From Cypionkella aquatica (GTDB taxonomy: Bacteria; Pseudomonadota; Alphaproteobacteria; Rhodobacterales; Rhodobacteraceae), in contig NZ_BSPP01000002.1 of assembly GCF_030161095.1 (NCBI RefSeq), forward strand, positions 124,001 to 188,000: a DNA stretch of 64,000 bases, in the 5' to 3' direction. Positions 35,801-43,903 of this stretch are shown here, piece after piece. The translations under genes were made by a program, and so were the position numbers. Under the pieces are notes generated by a model that saw only the letters and a program-made list of their open reading frames with translations, was not told where the DNA came from and did not search any database. Every line of letters starts with the position of its first letter. Positions within the stretch are counted from its first letter, which is position 1.

Positions 35801-36270
35801 CCCGCCGCTTTGGTCTGATCGCGGTGGAGCAAGGCCTGTGCCGCTACCGCGACAGCCACCGCAGCGCCATGCTTGATCGCGCCTCGGCGGCGTTTTACAG
35901 CTTAAGCCGGGGCGCTTATACTGGCCTTGCGGCCCAACCCGATGGCGCAACCGAGGTGCTGGTGGCTTTGTCTGCTGCGGGTGGTGGGAAACTGGCCGCC
36001 GATCTGTCAAAGGGCACGCGGTTTCAACTTTACCTCGCGCTGCGGATCGCGGGATATCACGAGTTGGCGCAAAGTCGCCCCACCGTGCCGTTCATCGCCG
36101 ATGACATCATGGAAACCTTTGATGACGACCGGGCCGCTGCGGCCTTCACTTTGCTGGCCGAGATGTCGCGCTCGGGACAGGTGATTTACCTCACCCACCA
36201 CCGCCACCTCTGCGATATCGCCCGCGCTGCTTGTCCCGACGTGCGGGTGACTGATTTGCAAGCCCTCTGA
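32881..36270 (+). CDS. Rad50/SbcC-like AAA ATPase with long coiled coil (YhaN-like)
   Basis: This 1129-residue SMC-like ATPase has Walker A GPNEAGKST at residues 36-44. Long Ala/Glu/Arg-rich coiled coils from about 170 to 1000 follow, then a C-terminal signature-like segment (LSKGTRFQLYLALRIAGYHE near 1042) and Walker B with D-loop (FIADDIMETFDDDRAA near 1073), and a switch His in YLTHHRHL. This is the YhaN arrangement, in which the ATPase ends embrace DNA and gate the YhaO/Mre11 nuclease. It is translationally coupled to the nuclease gene and 22 bases from the helicase gene, so the three products probably act together. The zinc-hook Cys-x2-Cys of classic Rad50 is not evident. Confidence 0.88.
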   Translation: MRLEGLDLTRYGRFTEAKLAFPAPAPGGADLHVIFGPNEAGKSTLFSAWLDFLYGIPLRSRYDFKHAGPTMRIGAQISHAGGVLDLARQKRTGSSLLDAHEAVVPDTLLQSALGGLSREGYMAMFSLDDDTLEKGGEGILASRGDLGEMLFSASAGLAGLGPQLAAIRAELDGFHRAGGRKGVVYEAKTRLAELDRQRRALDTSAATYQRLGREVVVAERDWTTARDAEAAISQALRDLQDALAVLPLRDRLARLEADHAPLAHLPDAADAVVQNHQALDEARNALASRIADRAARIETLAARSAALTPDAAILGVRDAILSADALRSAHDTAVQDLPRRRDEAASVETALRETLVRLGRPGAAVEPLLLDPVRLSALRGLLAERSGVVTAVERARGEAANAKAKLEAAQTRLGDPGTPEDLAGLQALLTRFRTADPSGVLRMALRDRDACAAQMQAALQTLVPWQDEADALAALAVPASWQVEAWVADAERTRQAVTDTERALQQAQSAHASAEALAGQAAEVAAGVTLAEAAAARSQREAHWAAHRADLKSASADAFEAALRQDDQIAALLADTMARARLGAADATRRVELAAAVSAAQDQLAQAYAARDALTATLDATCAALGLPGAALADLRRWLDLRIAALGVRAALRQAEDTLARAEADLRAATSALQATLGLAPDHGGFDALWASATARLDASDKHRDARRQLSELQADLQDRAKDHATAEANATAWLAAWQTACASTSLAGLPADSAGLGNMLDLLDALGRDAALLAGLSDRIGKMEQNRAGFRDAVALILSAIQLPPETPWVELPARLRQAEDASTKLVELSRNLADDRDAQGQDQRQAEANALALSALGAAVGWAEGGGSLGSHVADCQRAARLRHDVIGLRADLANRPEPTEGLDINALTAQEAATQAALELRHSETQAAFALLLEAKRQLSAVGGDDAVARLEAERANLLNALRDGAQAHLARRFGLIAVEQGLCRYRDSHRSAMLDRASAAFYSLSRGAYTGLAAQPDGATEVLVALSAAGGGKLAADLSKGTRFQLYLALRIAGYHELAQSRPTVPFIADDIMETFDDDRAAAAFTLLAEMSRSGQVIYLTHHRHLCDIARAACPDVRVTDLQAL

Positions 36271-36292
36271 TTTGCGTTGAACTGGAGCCGAA

Positions 36293-39200
36293 ATGTCCAC
36301 CGATGTGACCGATGCCACCAAAGCCGAACAACAGCTTGCGGAGCCCAAGCCGCTGGTCGTCCTAAAGGCGGTTTTGGCGGGCAAGGTGAACTTTGCGTCC
36401 GCGCAAAACGGCGTTTCGGTGCTTCGCAGTTTGCGGCTGGTGAATGAGGGGACGGCGGCGGCGGTCAATGTGACGCTAAGGTTAACGGCCACGCCTGCGA
36501 TTCTGCGCGATAAATCCTGGCGGATCGACCGGATCGCACCGGGGACGGGGATTGATCTGGTCGATCTCGAAACGCCGCTGGACACTGCAATTTTGGGCGG
36601 GCTGGATGAGGCCGAAATCGGCCAAATCAGTTTTCAAATCAGCATTGACGGTCAGGTGACCGATCAAATTCAGCATCGTATTGAACTCCTTGCCCGCGAT
36701 GAATGGGGCGGCTTGGCCGAGATGGATAACATCCTAGCGGCCTTCGTCTCGCCCAACCAGTCGGCGGTGGCGCGACTGTTGAAAGAGGCATCGCGGTTGT
36801 TAGAGGCGGCAGGGCATTCAGGGTCACTCGAAGGCTATCAGTCAGGTGATCCTATGCGGGTCTGGATGATCGCAGGCGCGATCTGGTCGGCGGCGACCGG
36901 GCTGGGGCTGACCTATGCCGTGCCGCCTGCCTCGTTTGAACGGATGGGCCAAAAGGTGCGCGACCCCGAACGGATCGTGGCCGAGGGTCTTGCCACCTGT
37001 TTGGACAGCACCTTGTTGCTGGCTGCGGCGTTCGAGGCGGCGGGGCTGAACACCGCGATCTTGTTTTCGCACGGCCACGCTTGGGTGGGTGTCTGGCTGG
37101 TAGCCCGCGATTTTGGGCGGCTGGTGGAGCCCGATGTGGTTGCAGTGCGCAAAGCGGCAGCTGCACGAGATTTCGTGCCGCTGGAAACCACGCTTTTGAC
37201 CAAACGCCCTAGCACGGGGTTTGAGGCTGCCGTTGATGCGGGCCGGGACCGGCTGTCTGAGGCGCGCGAGACCGAGTTCATTCAGGTCGTCGATATCAAC
37301 CGCGCGCGGGCGGCGCGGATTCGCCCGTTGGCAAGCCACCATGTGGCGCAAGAGGCGAGTAATAATGATGAAGCTGTGGCCGCTGCTGCCCTGCCACGCC
37401 CACTTGATTTGGGCCGTCTGCCCGGCGAGTTGATCGAAATTGCGCCCACCACCGCTTTGGGTCGGATTGAGCGCTGGCAGCGCAAGTTGCTGGATCTGTC
37501 ATTGGCAAACCGCTTGCTGAACTTCAAGGATACCAAGCTGGCGATCCCGATGATTTGCCCGGATGTTTCCGGGCTGGAAGACCAGCTTGCCGATGGCGCG
37601 GTGTTTAGGTTGCTGGCGCTGAAGGATGAACATGCGGTGTCTGGCCGCGATTTGGCCGCTGAGGAAGCGCGTCAGATTGAAGCCGGGTTGGCGCGCGATG
37701 CGATGGCGCGGGGGCAGGTTGCCGTGCCGCTGACCAGCCGCGACATGATCAACCGTCTGACCGAGCTTTACCGCAAGGCGCGCAGCGATGCCGCTGAGGG
37801 TGGCACCAATACCCTGTTTCTGGCGGTAGGTTTTCTGCGCTGGAAACGCACTGACAGCGACCCGCGCCATTACCGCGCGCCGTTGCTCTTGCTGCCTGTC
37901 AAGCTGGAGCGTCGCTCCGCGCAATCAGAGTTCCGGCTATCGCAGCTTGAAGATGAGGTGCGCATCAACGCCACATTGCTTGAATTTCTGAAGCGCGATT
38001 TTGAATTGCGGATGCCCGAGTTGGAATGTGAATTGCCGCGCGATGCCAGTGGTTTGGACATTCCGCGCATTTTGCAGATTTTACGCCATAAAGTCCGGGA
38101 TGTGGCTGGGTTTGAGGTGCTGGAGGATTGCGCACTTTCGACCTTTTCGTTTGCGAAATATCTGATGTGGAAAGATCTTGTCGACCGCACCGACAACTTG
38201 CGCGAAAGCCGCTTGGTGCGGCATCTGGTAGACAGCCCGACCGAAAGTTTTGCAGGCAGCACCGGGGTGATGCCACAGCCTGCCGACATTGACCGCAAAC
38301 ATGCGCCGGCCGATCTGCTGGCACCTCTGCCCGCCGACAGCTCGCAACTCGCGGCGGTGATGGCGGCAGCGCAGCAGCGCGATTATGTGCTGATCGGGCC
38401 GCCCGGCACCGGCAAAAGCCAGACGATCACCAACATCATTGCGGATCAGCTGGGCCGGGGCCGCACCGTGCTGTTCGTGGCCGAGAAGGCCGCCGCATTG
38501 GATGTGGTGCATCGGAGGCTAGAGCGGCATGGATTGGGCACGGCGGTGTTAGAGCTGCACTCGAACAAAGCTGACCGCAAGGCGGTTTTGACGCAACTTG
38601 GCCGTTCGTGGGATCGCGCCAGCACGCAGGGGGCTGCGGATTGGGTGCGCGTCACCGATGATCTGCGGGTGACGCGTGATCAGTTGAACGGTTATGTCGC
38701 GGCGCTGCATTCACCCGGAACGCAGGGCTTCAGCGTTTATCAGGCGATTGGGCGGGTGGCGAAGCGGCCTGCGATGTTATCTTTGGCGTTCCCGAATAAG
38801 GATTGCCACGATCAGGATACTTGGCTGCGACTGCGCGCTCTGGCTGCGGAACTGGGTCAGCGGCATCGGATTGTGGCTGATCTGAGCACGGGTGGTCCGC
38901 TGGCGCTGGTGGCTCCGGGGGAGTGGTCATTTGGCTGGCAGGATGCGTTTCTTGCGGCGGCACGTCGTCTGCGGGTCACGCTGCACGAAACGCAAGAAGC
39001 ACGGCTCGGGTTGGCGCAGCAGTTGGGATATCCCGCCGCAGTTGTCGGTTTGGCTGATGTTGTGGCGGCATTGGGCAAAGTGCCTGCCGCCCGTTTGGGC
39101 CACCCTGCGGTATCAGAGATTGCTTTGAACGCGGCCCCGGCGTTGCGCGCAGAACTGGCACCATTTGCCGAAGCTTTGCGGGCCTGCCGTGATCAACGGC

Positions 39201-42193
39201 AGGCCTTGGCTGCCAGTTATACGGATGATGTGATCGCCGATATGCCTTTGGAAGCGCTGGATATTCAATGGCGCGAGGCGCAAACCAAGATGTGGCCCCT
39301 GGCCGGCATGGCGAAGACCAAGCTGCAAAAACTGCTGCAATCCTATGCGCACGGCGGCACCGCTGATCCGGTTACGGATATTGCCGCGCTTAAACGGTTG
39401 CTGCGGGCGCAGGCGCTGATCGTCAAGTCCACGCTGTCTGCATTGCCCGGTTTTGCAGGCGAACGCACGGATATAGGTGCCATGTCTGCTGCGCTGGAAG
39501 AGGCCGACGGTTTTGCCCGGCTTGAAGCAACACTGACAGACGCAGGCCTGCCGCGCGCCCGGTTGATGGACCAGCGCGCAAATCTAATGCAGCGTGATGG
39601 TGGCACATTTGAGCCGCTGTTGCGCCGTCTGGTTGCCGCAGAGACCGCGCTCGCCGCCGATGTTTCGGGGTTCACGGCTGCAGGGGGGGATGCAAACGTC
39701 AGCGCTGATCAGTTGATGCCGCACCTTTTGGCCATCGAAGCGTTGCAGGCGCGGCTGCCCGATTGGATGAAATGGTTGGCGACGCGCGGGCAGGCAGCGG
39801 CACTGGGGTTGCAGCCGATCATCGACGCGCTTCAAGCAGGCGCGGAGATCGGCGCGGCAGAGGCTGCGTTTGAAAGCGCCTATATGGCGTGGTGGCTGCG
39901 CCTTGCTATGGATGCCGCGCCGATGTTGCGCAGTTTTGCGCATTGGGAACACGATGCGTTAATCCTGCGGTTCCGCGCGTTGGACGATGCGATGACCGGG
40001 ATGGCTTCGGCGGAAGTGATGCGGCGGCTTGGCAATGATCTGCCGACGCGCGATTCCGTGCCGCGCAATTCCGAACTCGGCATCCTTCGGCATCAACTTG
40101 GGCTGCAACGCCCGACAGCAGCCATCAGGGGTCTGATCAGCCAGATGCCGACAACCTTCGGCAAACTCGCTCCTTGTGTGCTGATGTCGCCTTTGTCGGT
40201 TGCGCAATATCTGCCTGCGGGCCAGGCGCAGTTTGATCTGGTGATCTTCGACGAGGCTTCACAGATTTCCACGTGGGATGCGATTGGCGCGATTGCGCGC
40301 GGCAAGCAGGCGATCATCGTCGGTGATCCGCGTCAATTGCCGCCGACCAATTTCTTTGGCCGCAGCGATGATGGTGCCGACGGCGATGACCTTGCAGAAT
40401 ACGAAAAGGATATGCCCTCGATCTTGGATGAAGTCTCGGCCTCCGGTGTGCCGACGCAACTGCTGAACTGGCACTACCGCAGCCGGGATGAGGCCTTGAT
40501 CGCGTTTTCCAACCATTTTTACTATGGCGGCAGCCTTGTCACCTTCCCGTCGCCAGATGCCTCGGGCAATGCGGTCGAGCTGCACAAGATCGCTGGCACC
40601 TATATGCGCGGCACCGGGCGCACCAACCCTGATGAGGCCCGTGCCATCGTGCAGATGATCCGCAAGCGGCTGGACGATTGGCTGAAACTGCCGGAAAAAG
40701 ATCGCCCGACGCTGGGGGTGATCACCTTTAACGCGCAGCAGCAAAGCCTGATCCTTGATCTTCTGGATGCCGAACGCCAAGCCAATCCGGCGCTGGAATG
40801 GTTCTTTTCAGATGATCGTGAGGAGCCGTTGATCGTGAAGAACCTTGAGAATATCCAAGGTGATGAGCGCGATGTGATGCTGTTCTCGATCACCTTCGGG
40901 CCGGATGGTGCGGGTAAGCTCGCGATGAATTTCGGCGCGCTGAATGGGGACGGTGGTGAGAAACGCTTGAATGTTGCTGTGACGCGGGCGCGGGCAGAGT
41001 TGCATGTGTTTGCCTCGATTACCGCAGATCAGATTGACCTGACGAGGACAGGCGCGCGTGGGGTCAAAGATCTTAAAGCCTTCCTCGATTTCGCAGCACG
41101 CGGCGCGATTGCGCTATCGGCACAAGACAAAGGCTCTGTGGGCCCGGTTGAATCGCCGTTTGAAGAGGCGGTGTTGGCTGCCCTTACCGCGAAGGGATGG
41201 GAGTTGCACAGCCAGATCGGCGTTTCCGGTTTCCGCATTGACCTTGGCGTGCGGCATCCCGACCATGCTGGAACCTGGCTTGTGGGCGTGGAATGCGATG
41301 GCGCACGCTATCACAGCTCTGCAACCGCGCGCGACCGTGATCGGATCAGGCAAGCCGTTCTGGAAGGTCTTGGTTGGTCGATCTTGCGCATTTGGTCCAC
41401 CGACTGGTTCCGCAACCCTGTGGCGACGGCTGATCGGGTGGATGTGCTGCTGCGTGAGGTGTTGGAGAGGGATCGCCAGCGCAGACTGGCAGTGGTCGAA
41501 GTCGAAGTGACCGAAGCTGACAGCTTAGGCGACGCTGCACAGATCACGCCTGATCTGCGGCTCGACGACATCGCCACTGAAACGCCGACCGCACCTATGG
41601 AGTCCAAACCAATTTTGCCGTCTATGCCGGTGACAGTCTGCATGCCTGAGTCGGCCGCTGCAGTTCAGTTTGCGTCGGTTGATCTACCTGTCGCTCAGCC
41701 TGAGATGGAGCCGCTGAGCCAGCATACGCTACAGCCAGACAACTTTTTCGACGAGGGCTATTCCGCGACGCTGGCGGCGCTGGTGCTCAAACTGGTCCAG
41801 ACGCAAGGTGCCATGACAGAGGCGGCCTTGGCACGCAGCGTCGCCCAGTTGCATGGTTGGCAGCGCACGGGTGGCCGCATTCAGGCAAGGGTAGCGACGT
41901 TCCATAGGTTACTCGACCAGCAGGATGAAAATGGCACGGTATTCTTCTGGCCAAAGGGCGGTGTCGTGCCGCGCGTTCCCTTCGCCGGGCTTGGAGGGCG
42001 AAGTCTTAGAGAGGTGTCCCGGACCGAAATCGCCTGGATGGAAGACCGGCACACGGCGCGTATTTCGGCGTCAGTTGATCCAGTTTTGGAACTATCACGG
42101 CTGCTGGGAATCGCGAGGCTGAGCCAAGACGCGCGCAGCTATATTGATGACTGTAGATATTGGAGGACCGAAGGTTGCGCCACCCTGACATGA
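36293..42193 (+). CDS. DUF4011-SF1 helicase-Vsr-like nuclease-DUF3320 protein (Hhe-like)
   Basis: This is a very large protein of 1966 residues. From the N-terminus: an Ig/adhesin-like beta region (20-125); a transglutaminase-like segment (about 225-290) with Cys in TCLDST and His in HGHAWVGVW; DUF4011 from about 385 (WQRKLLDLSLANRLLNF); and Walker A GPPGTGKSQT near 703. The helicase blocks continue with Walker B VIFDEASQIS near 1317, GDPRQLPPT near 1343, ENIQGDERDVM near 1519 and NVAVTRAR near 1559. A Vsr/PD-(D/E)xK-like nuclease lies at 1620-1705 (FRIDLGV, GVECDGARYH, ILRIWSTDWF), and a DUF3320-like winged domain at 1815-1900. DUF4011-helicase-Vsr proteins have been reported as anti-phage genes (Hhe). 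It is the last gene of the operon. Confidence 0.88.
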   Translation: MSTDVTDATKAEQQLAEPKPLVVLKAVLAGKVNFASAQNGVSVLRSLRLVNEGTAAAVNVTLRLTATPAILRDKSWRIDRIAPGTGIDLVDLETPLDTAILGGLDEAEIGQISFQISIDGQVTDQIQHRIELLARDEWGGLAEMDNILAAFVSPNQSAVARLLKEASRLLEAAGHSGSLEGYQSGDPMRVWMIAGAIWSAATGLGLTYAVPPASFERMGQKVRDPERIVAEGLATCLDSTLLLAAAFEAAGLNTAILFSHGHAWVGVWLVARDFGRLVEPDVVAVRKAAAARDFVPLETTLLTKRPSTGFEAAVDAGRDRLSEARETEFIQVVDINRARAARIRPLASHHVAQEASNNDEAVAAAALPRPLDLGRLPGELIEIAPTTALGRIERWQRKLLDLSLANRLLNFKDTKLAIPMICPDVSGLEDQLADGAVFRLLALKDEHAVSGRDLAAEEARQIEAGLARDAMARGQVAVPLTSRDMINRLTELYRKARSDAAEGGTNTLFLAVGFLRWKRTDSDPRHYRAPLLLLPVKLERRSAQSEFRLSQLEDEVRINATLLEFLKRDFELRMPELECELPRDASGLDIPRILQILRHKVRDVAGFEVLEDCALSTFSFAKYLMWKDLVDRTDNLRESRLVRHLVDSPTESFAGSTGVMPQPADIDRKHAPADLLAPLPADSSQLAAVMAAAQQRDYVLIGPPGTGKSQTITNIIADQLGRGRTVLFVAEKAAALDVVHRRLERHGLGTAVLELHSNKADRKAVLTQLGRSWDRASTQGAADWVRVTDDLRVTRDQLNGYVAALHSPGTQGFSVYQAIGRVAKRPAMLSLAFPNKDCHDQDTWLRLRALAAELGQRHRIVADLSTGGPLALVAPGEWSFGWQDAFLAAARRLRVTLHETQEARLGLAQQLGYPAAVVGLADVVAALGKVPAARLGHPAVSEIALNAAPALRAELAPFAEALRACRDQRQALAASYTDDVIADMPLEALDIQWREAQTKMWPLAGMAKTKLQKLLQSYAHGGTADPVTDIAALKRLLRAQALIVKSTLSALPGFAGERTDIGAMSAALEEADGFARLEATLTDAGLPRARLMDQRANLMQRDGGTFEPLLRRLVAAETALAADVSGFTAAGGDANVSADQLMPHLLAIEALQARLPDWMKWLATRGQAAALGLQPIIDALQAGAEIGAAEAAFESAYMAWWLRLAMDAAPMLRSFAHWEHDALILRFRALDDAMTGMASAEVMRRLGNDLPTRDSVPRNSELGILRHQLGLQRPTAAIRGLISQMPTTFGKLAPCVLMSPLSVAQYLPAGQAQFDLVIFDEASQISTWDAIGAIARGKQAIIVGDPRQLPPTNFFGRSDDGADGDDLAEYEKDMPSILDEVSASGVPTQLLNWHYRSRDEALIAFSNHFYYGGSLVTFPSPDASGNAVELHKIAGTYMRGTGRTNPDEARAIVQMIRKRLDDWLKLPEKDRPTLGVITFNAQQQSLILDLLDAERQANPALEWFFSDDREEPLIVKNLENIQGDERDVMLFSITFGPDGAGKLAMNFGALNGDGGEKRLNVAVTRARAELHVFASITADQIDLTRTGARGVKDLKAFLDFAARGAIALSAQDKGSVGPVESPFEEAVLAALTAKGWELHSQIGVSGFRIDLGVRHPDHAGTWLVGVECDGARYHSSATARDRDRIRQAVLEGLGWSILRIWSTDWFRNPVATADRVDVLLREVLERDRQRRLAVVEVEVTEADSLGDAAQITPDLRLDDIATETPTAPMESKPILPSMPVTVCMPESAAAVQFASVDLPVAQPEMEPLSQHTLQPDNFFDEGYSATLAALVLKLVQTQGAMTEAALARSVAQLHGWQRTGGRIQARVATFHRLLDQQDENGTVFFWPKGGVVPRVPFAGLGGRSLREVSRTEIAWMEDRHTARISASVDPVLELSRLLGIARLSQDARSYIDDCRYWRTEGCATLT

Positions 42194-42522
42194 AGGCGGC
42201 GTTGCTGTTGTGGTATCTACCACCGGTCGCCTCAGCGTCTTATCTTTGCGCGCTTGGAGGAGGTCCGTTGTGTCAGCCCAAAGCCCCTGGATCGTGGTCA
42301 TTGGTCGTTCGAAAACAATGGTCAGCGGATGGTCGATGTGAACTCACTGAAGGCGCGATGGAGAAAATCCAGAGCGAAAGTATCATTAGTCCGAATAGCG
42401 ACTCCAAAAAGGTGCTTCTTCATTTACGGGCATAGCACTGCTCCGGGCCTATGGGCAGAAAAAGTGTTCCGGGGGCAATCAGGTTGTATTTTCAAGGCAT
42501 TGATTTTTCGGGATTTTTTGAA
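42194..42522. other. Right end of the island without a gene
   Basis: About 330 bases between the helicase stop and the right attachment site hold no supported gene. Reading frames here lack ribosome sites, and one runs through the tRNA. TGCTCCGG (42439-42446) and TGTTCCGG (42465-42472) repeat a motif of the left end. The last 40 bases are T-rich. Confidence 0.6.
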
Positions 42523-42540
42523 TTGGTCGGAGCGAGAGGA
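42523..42540. repeat. Right attachment site within tRNA-Pro
   Basis: This 18-bp repeat is identical to 26990-27007 and covers CCA, the discriminator base, the 3' acceptor strand and the start of the T arm of the tRNA on the minus strand. One base at 42523 lies outside the tRNA. Confidence 0.9.
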
Positions 42541-42600
42541 TTCGAACCTCCGACCCCCTGCTCCCGAAGCAGGTGCGCTACCAGACTGCGCTACGCTCCG
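42524..42600 (-). tRNA. tRNA-Pro(CGG)
   Basis: This 77-nt tRNA on the minus strand has an acceptor stem CGGAGCG/CGCTCCG, discriminator A and encoded CCA. The anticodon arm is CCTGC-TTCGGGA-GCAGG, giving anticodon CGG for codon CCG. The T arm GGAGG-TTCGAAT-CCTCT is standard. It serves as the island's integration target and remains intact. Confidence 0.97.
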
Positions 42601-42656
42601 ACCGTGGCGCGGGGTTAAACCGTTGCGGGACAGTTTGCAATAGGGCGGTGCAGGAT

Positions 42657-43673
42657 TTATGCGTCGCCTTCGCTGCCCGACAGACCTTCAACTTTGTCGC
42701 GCAGGCGGCGGCGGTCAAACAGGCGCAGCCACAGACCGATGCGGGGGAAAGCCCCGAAATCAAAGCGCGAGCGGGTCTCTAGCACTGGTCGGTTGATCGA
42801 GACCGAGGGCTTATCCTCGCGCAGCACGATATAGAAGCCAGCCGCGATGATCACGCCGGTGCCAACGGCCGTCCAGAAATCGACCTCTTCACCGAAGATC
42901 AGATAGCCATAGGCCAAAGCCCAGATAATCTGGCTGTAATGCATGGGCGCGACAATGATCGCAGGCGCGCGACGGTAGGCGGCGATGGTCAAAAACCCGC
43001 CCAGCAGACTGAACAGGGCCATCGTGCCCATCAGGCCCAAATGGCCAATTGGAACAGGCACATAGACAAACGGCAATGCCACAGCCATCACCACAAAGTT
43101 CGCCACCATCGGGTAGAGCATCAAAACAGCCGAGCGTTCTTCGCTGCCGATCTTGCGCACGATCACCGAGGACAGCGCGCCCAGAATCGCGGCCGCCAAG
43201 GCCGAAAGATGGCCAAGGCTAAGCGGTTCTTGCCCCGGTCGCAGCACGATCATCACGCCGATCAGGCCCATCAAAACCGCCATACCCCGATGCAAACCGA
43301 TCTTTTCGCCCAGCATCGGGATCGCCAGCAGCGTAATCACCAAAGGCATGGCGAAGAAAATCGCATAGCATTGCGCCAGCGGTAACACCGAGAACGCATA
43401 GAACCCGGTCAGCCCATTCAGCACGGTAGAGGTGGTGCGCAGCGCCGACCAATACGGATGGCGCGGGATCAGGTTGCCATCTGTCCGATCGCTCATCAGC
43501 ATGATCGAGATCAGCGGAAAGCTGAGCAGACCCGAGAAAAAGATCAGTTGAAACGCGCTGTAATGCGCGCCCAGCAGTTTCACCAGCACGTCATGCGTGG
43601 CGTAAACGCCGAAAGCTGCCAGCGACAAAAGCGCGCCGCGCAGGTTCGATTGGGCAAGAGGCATGGCGGGCAT
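42657..43673 (-). CDS. DMT superfamily (EamA) transporter
   Basis: This inner-membrane protein of about 338 residues has ten hydrophobic segments in two EamA repeats. The first begins RGALLSLAAFGVYATHDVLVKLL and includes LPLAQCYAIFFAMPLVITLLAIPMLGE. The second ends YGYLIFGEEVDFWTAVGTGVIIAAGFYIVLRE. A basic cytoplasmic tail follows. It resembles RhaT/EamA exporters and the substrate is unknown. The start is uncertain: ATG at 43673 is used, with 43664 or a TTG at 43736 possible. It directly follows the tRNA on the host side of the island. Confidence 0.82.
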   Translation of the reverse strand: MPAMPLAQSNLRGALLSLAAFGVYATHDVLVKLLGAHYSAFQLIFFSGLLSFPLISIMLMSDRTDGNLIPRHPYWSALRTTSTVLNGLTGFYAFSVLPLAQCYAIFFAMPLVITLLAIPMLGEKIGLHRGMAVLMGLIGVMIVLRPGQEPLSLGHLSALAAAILGALSSVIVRKIGSEERSAVLMLYPMVANFVVMAVALPFVYVPVPIGHLGLMGTMALFSLLGGFLTIAAYRRAPAIIVAPMHYSQIIWALAYGYLIFGEEVDFWTAVGTGVIIAAGFYIVLREDKPSVSINRPVLETRSRFDFGAFPRIGLWLRLFDRRRLRDKVEGLSGSEGDA

Positions 43674-43852
43674 CCGGGCAAGGTCGAGGGGGTTGCGGCT
43701 GCGCACAGATGTCCTGCGTTGCGGCGGATAATTCAAGAGGCAAGCGCGATGCGGCGCAATTTTGCATCATTTTTCGGCAGCTTAGCTCGGTTGCGGCGCC
43801 CGCCCGCTTTGGCCGCAAAGTCTGTGGCGAAACCGCGTCGCCCAAGGGCCAT

Positions 43853-43884
43853 TCTGGCCTTGGAAGTCATCCCCCAAGGCCAGA
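43853..43884 (-). terminator. Hairpin downstream of leuB
   Basis: TCTGGCCTTGG (43853-43863) and CCAAGGCCAGA (43874-43884) are perfect 11-bp arms around a 10-base loop, about 20 bases after the leuB stop on the minus strand. No T run follows. Confidence 0.65.
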
Positions 43885-43903
43885 GAGTTTGAGCGTGACC
43901 AGA

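Larger units (their letters stand above)
26990..42540. mobile_element. Genomic island integrated at the 3' end of tRNA-Pro(CGG)
   Basis: The island is bounded by an identical 18-bp sequence, TTGGTCGGAGCGAGAGGA, at 26990-27007 and 42523-42540. The right copy is the 3' end (with CCA) of an intact tRNA-Pro, the classic target of tyrosine recombinases, and a tyrosine recombinase gene begins 130 bases inside the left copy. Cargo is a Fic protein, a small HTH module and a three-gene nuclease/ATPase/helicase operon. The integrase carries an in-frame stop, so the island is probably immobile now. No replication, conjugation or phage structural genes are present. Confidence 0.9.

Noticed and set aside
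42254-42643. 129-codon plus-strand frame containing a [21 protein letters not shown]-like peptide
   Set aside because: The second half is the well-known false translation of a tRNA gene read on the opposite strand; no ribosome site or family supports it.
43748-43891. 47-codon basic plus-strand frame between the EamA and leuB genes
   Set aside because: It runs through the perfect hairpin that serves as the leuB terminator; no clear ribosome site.
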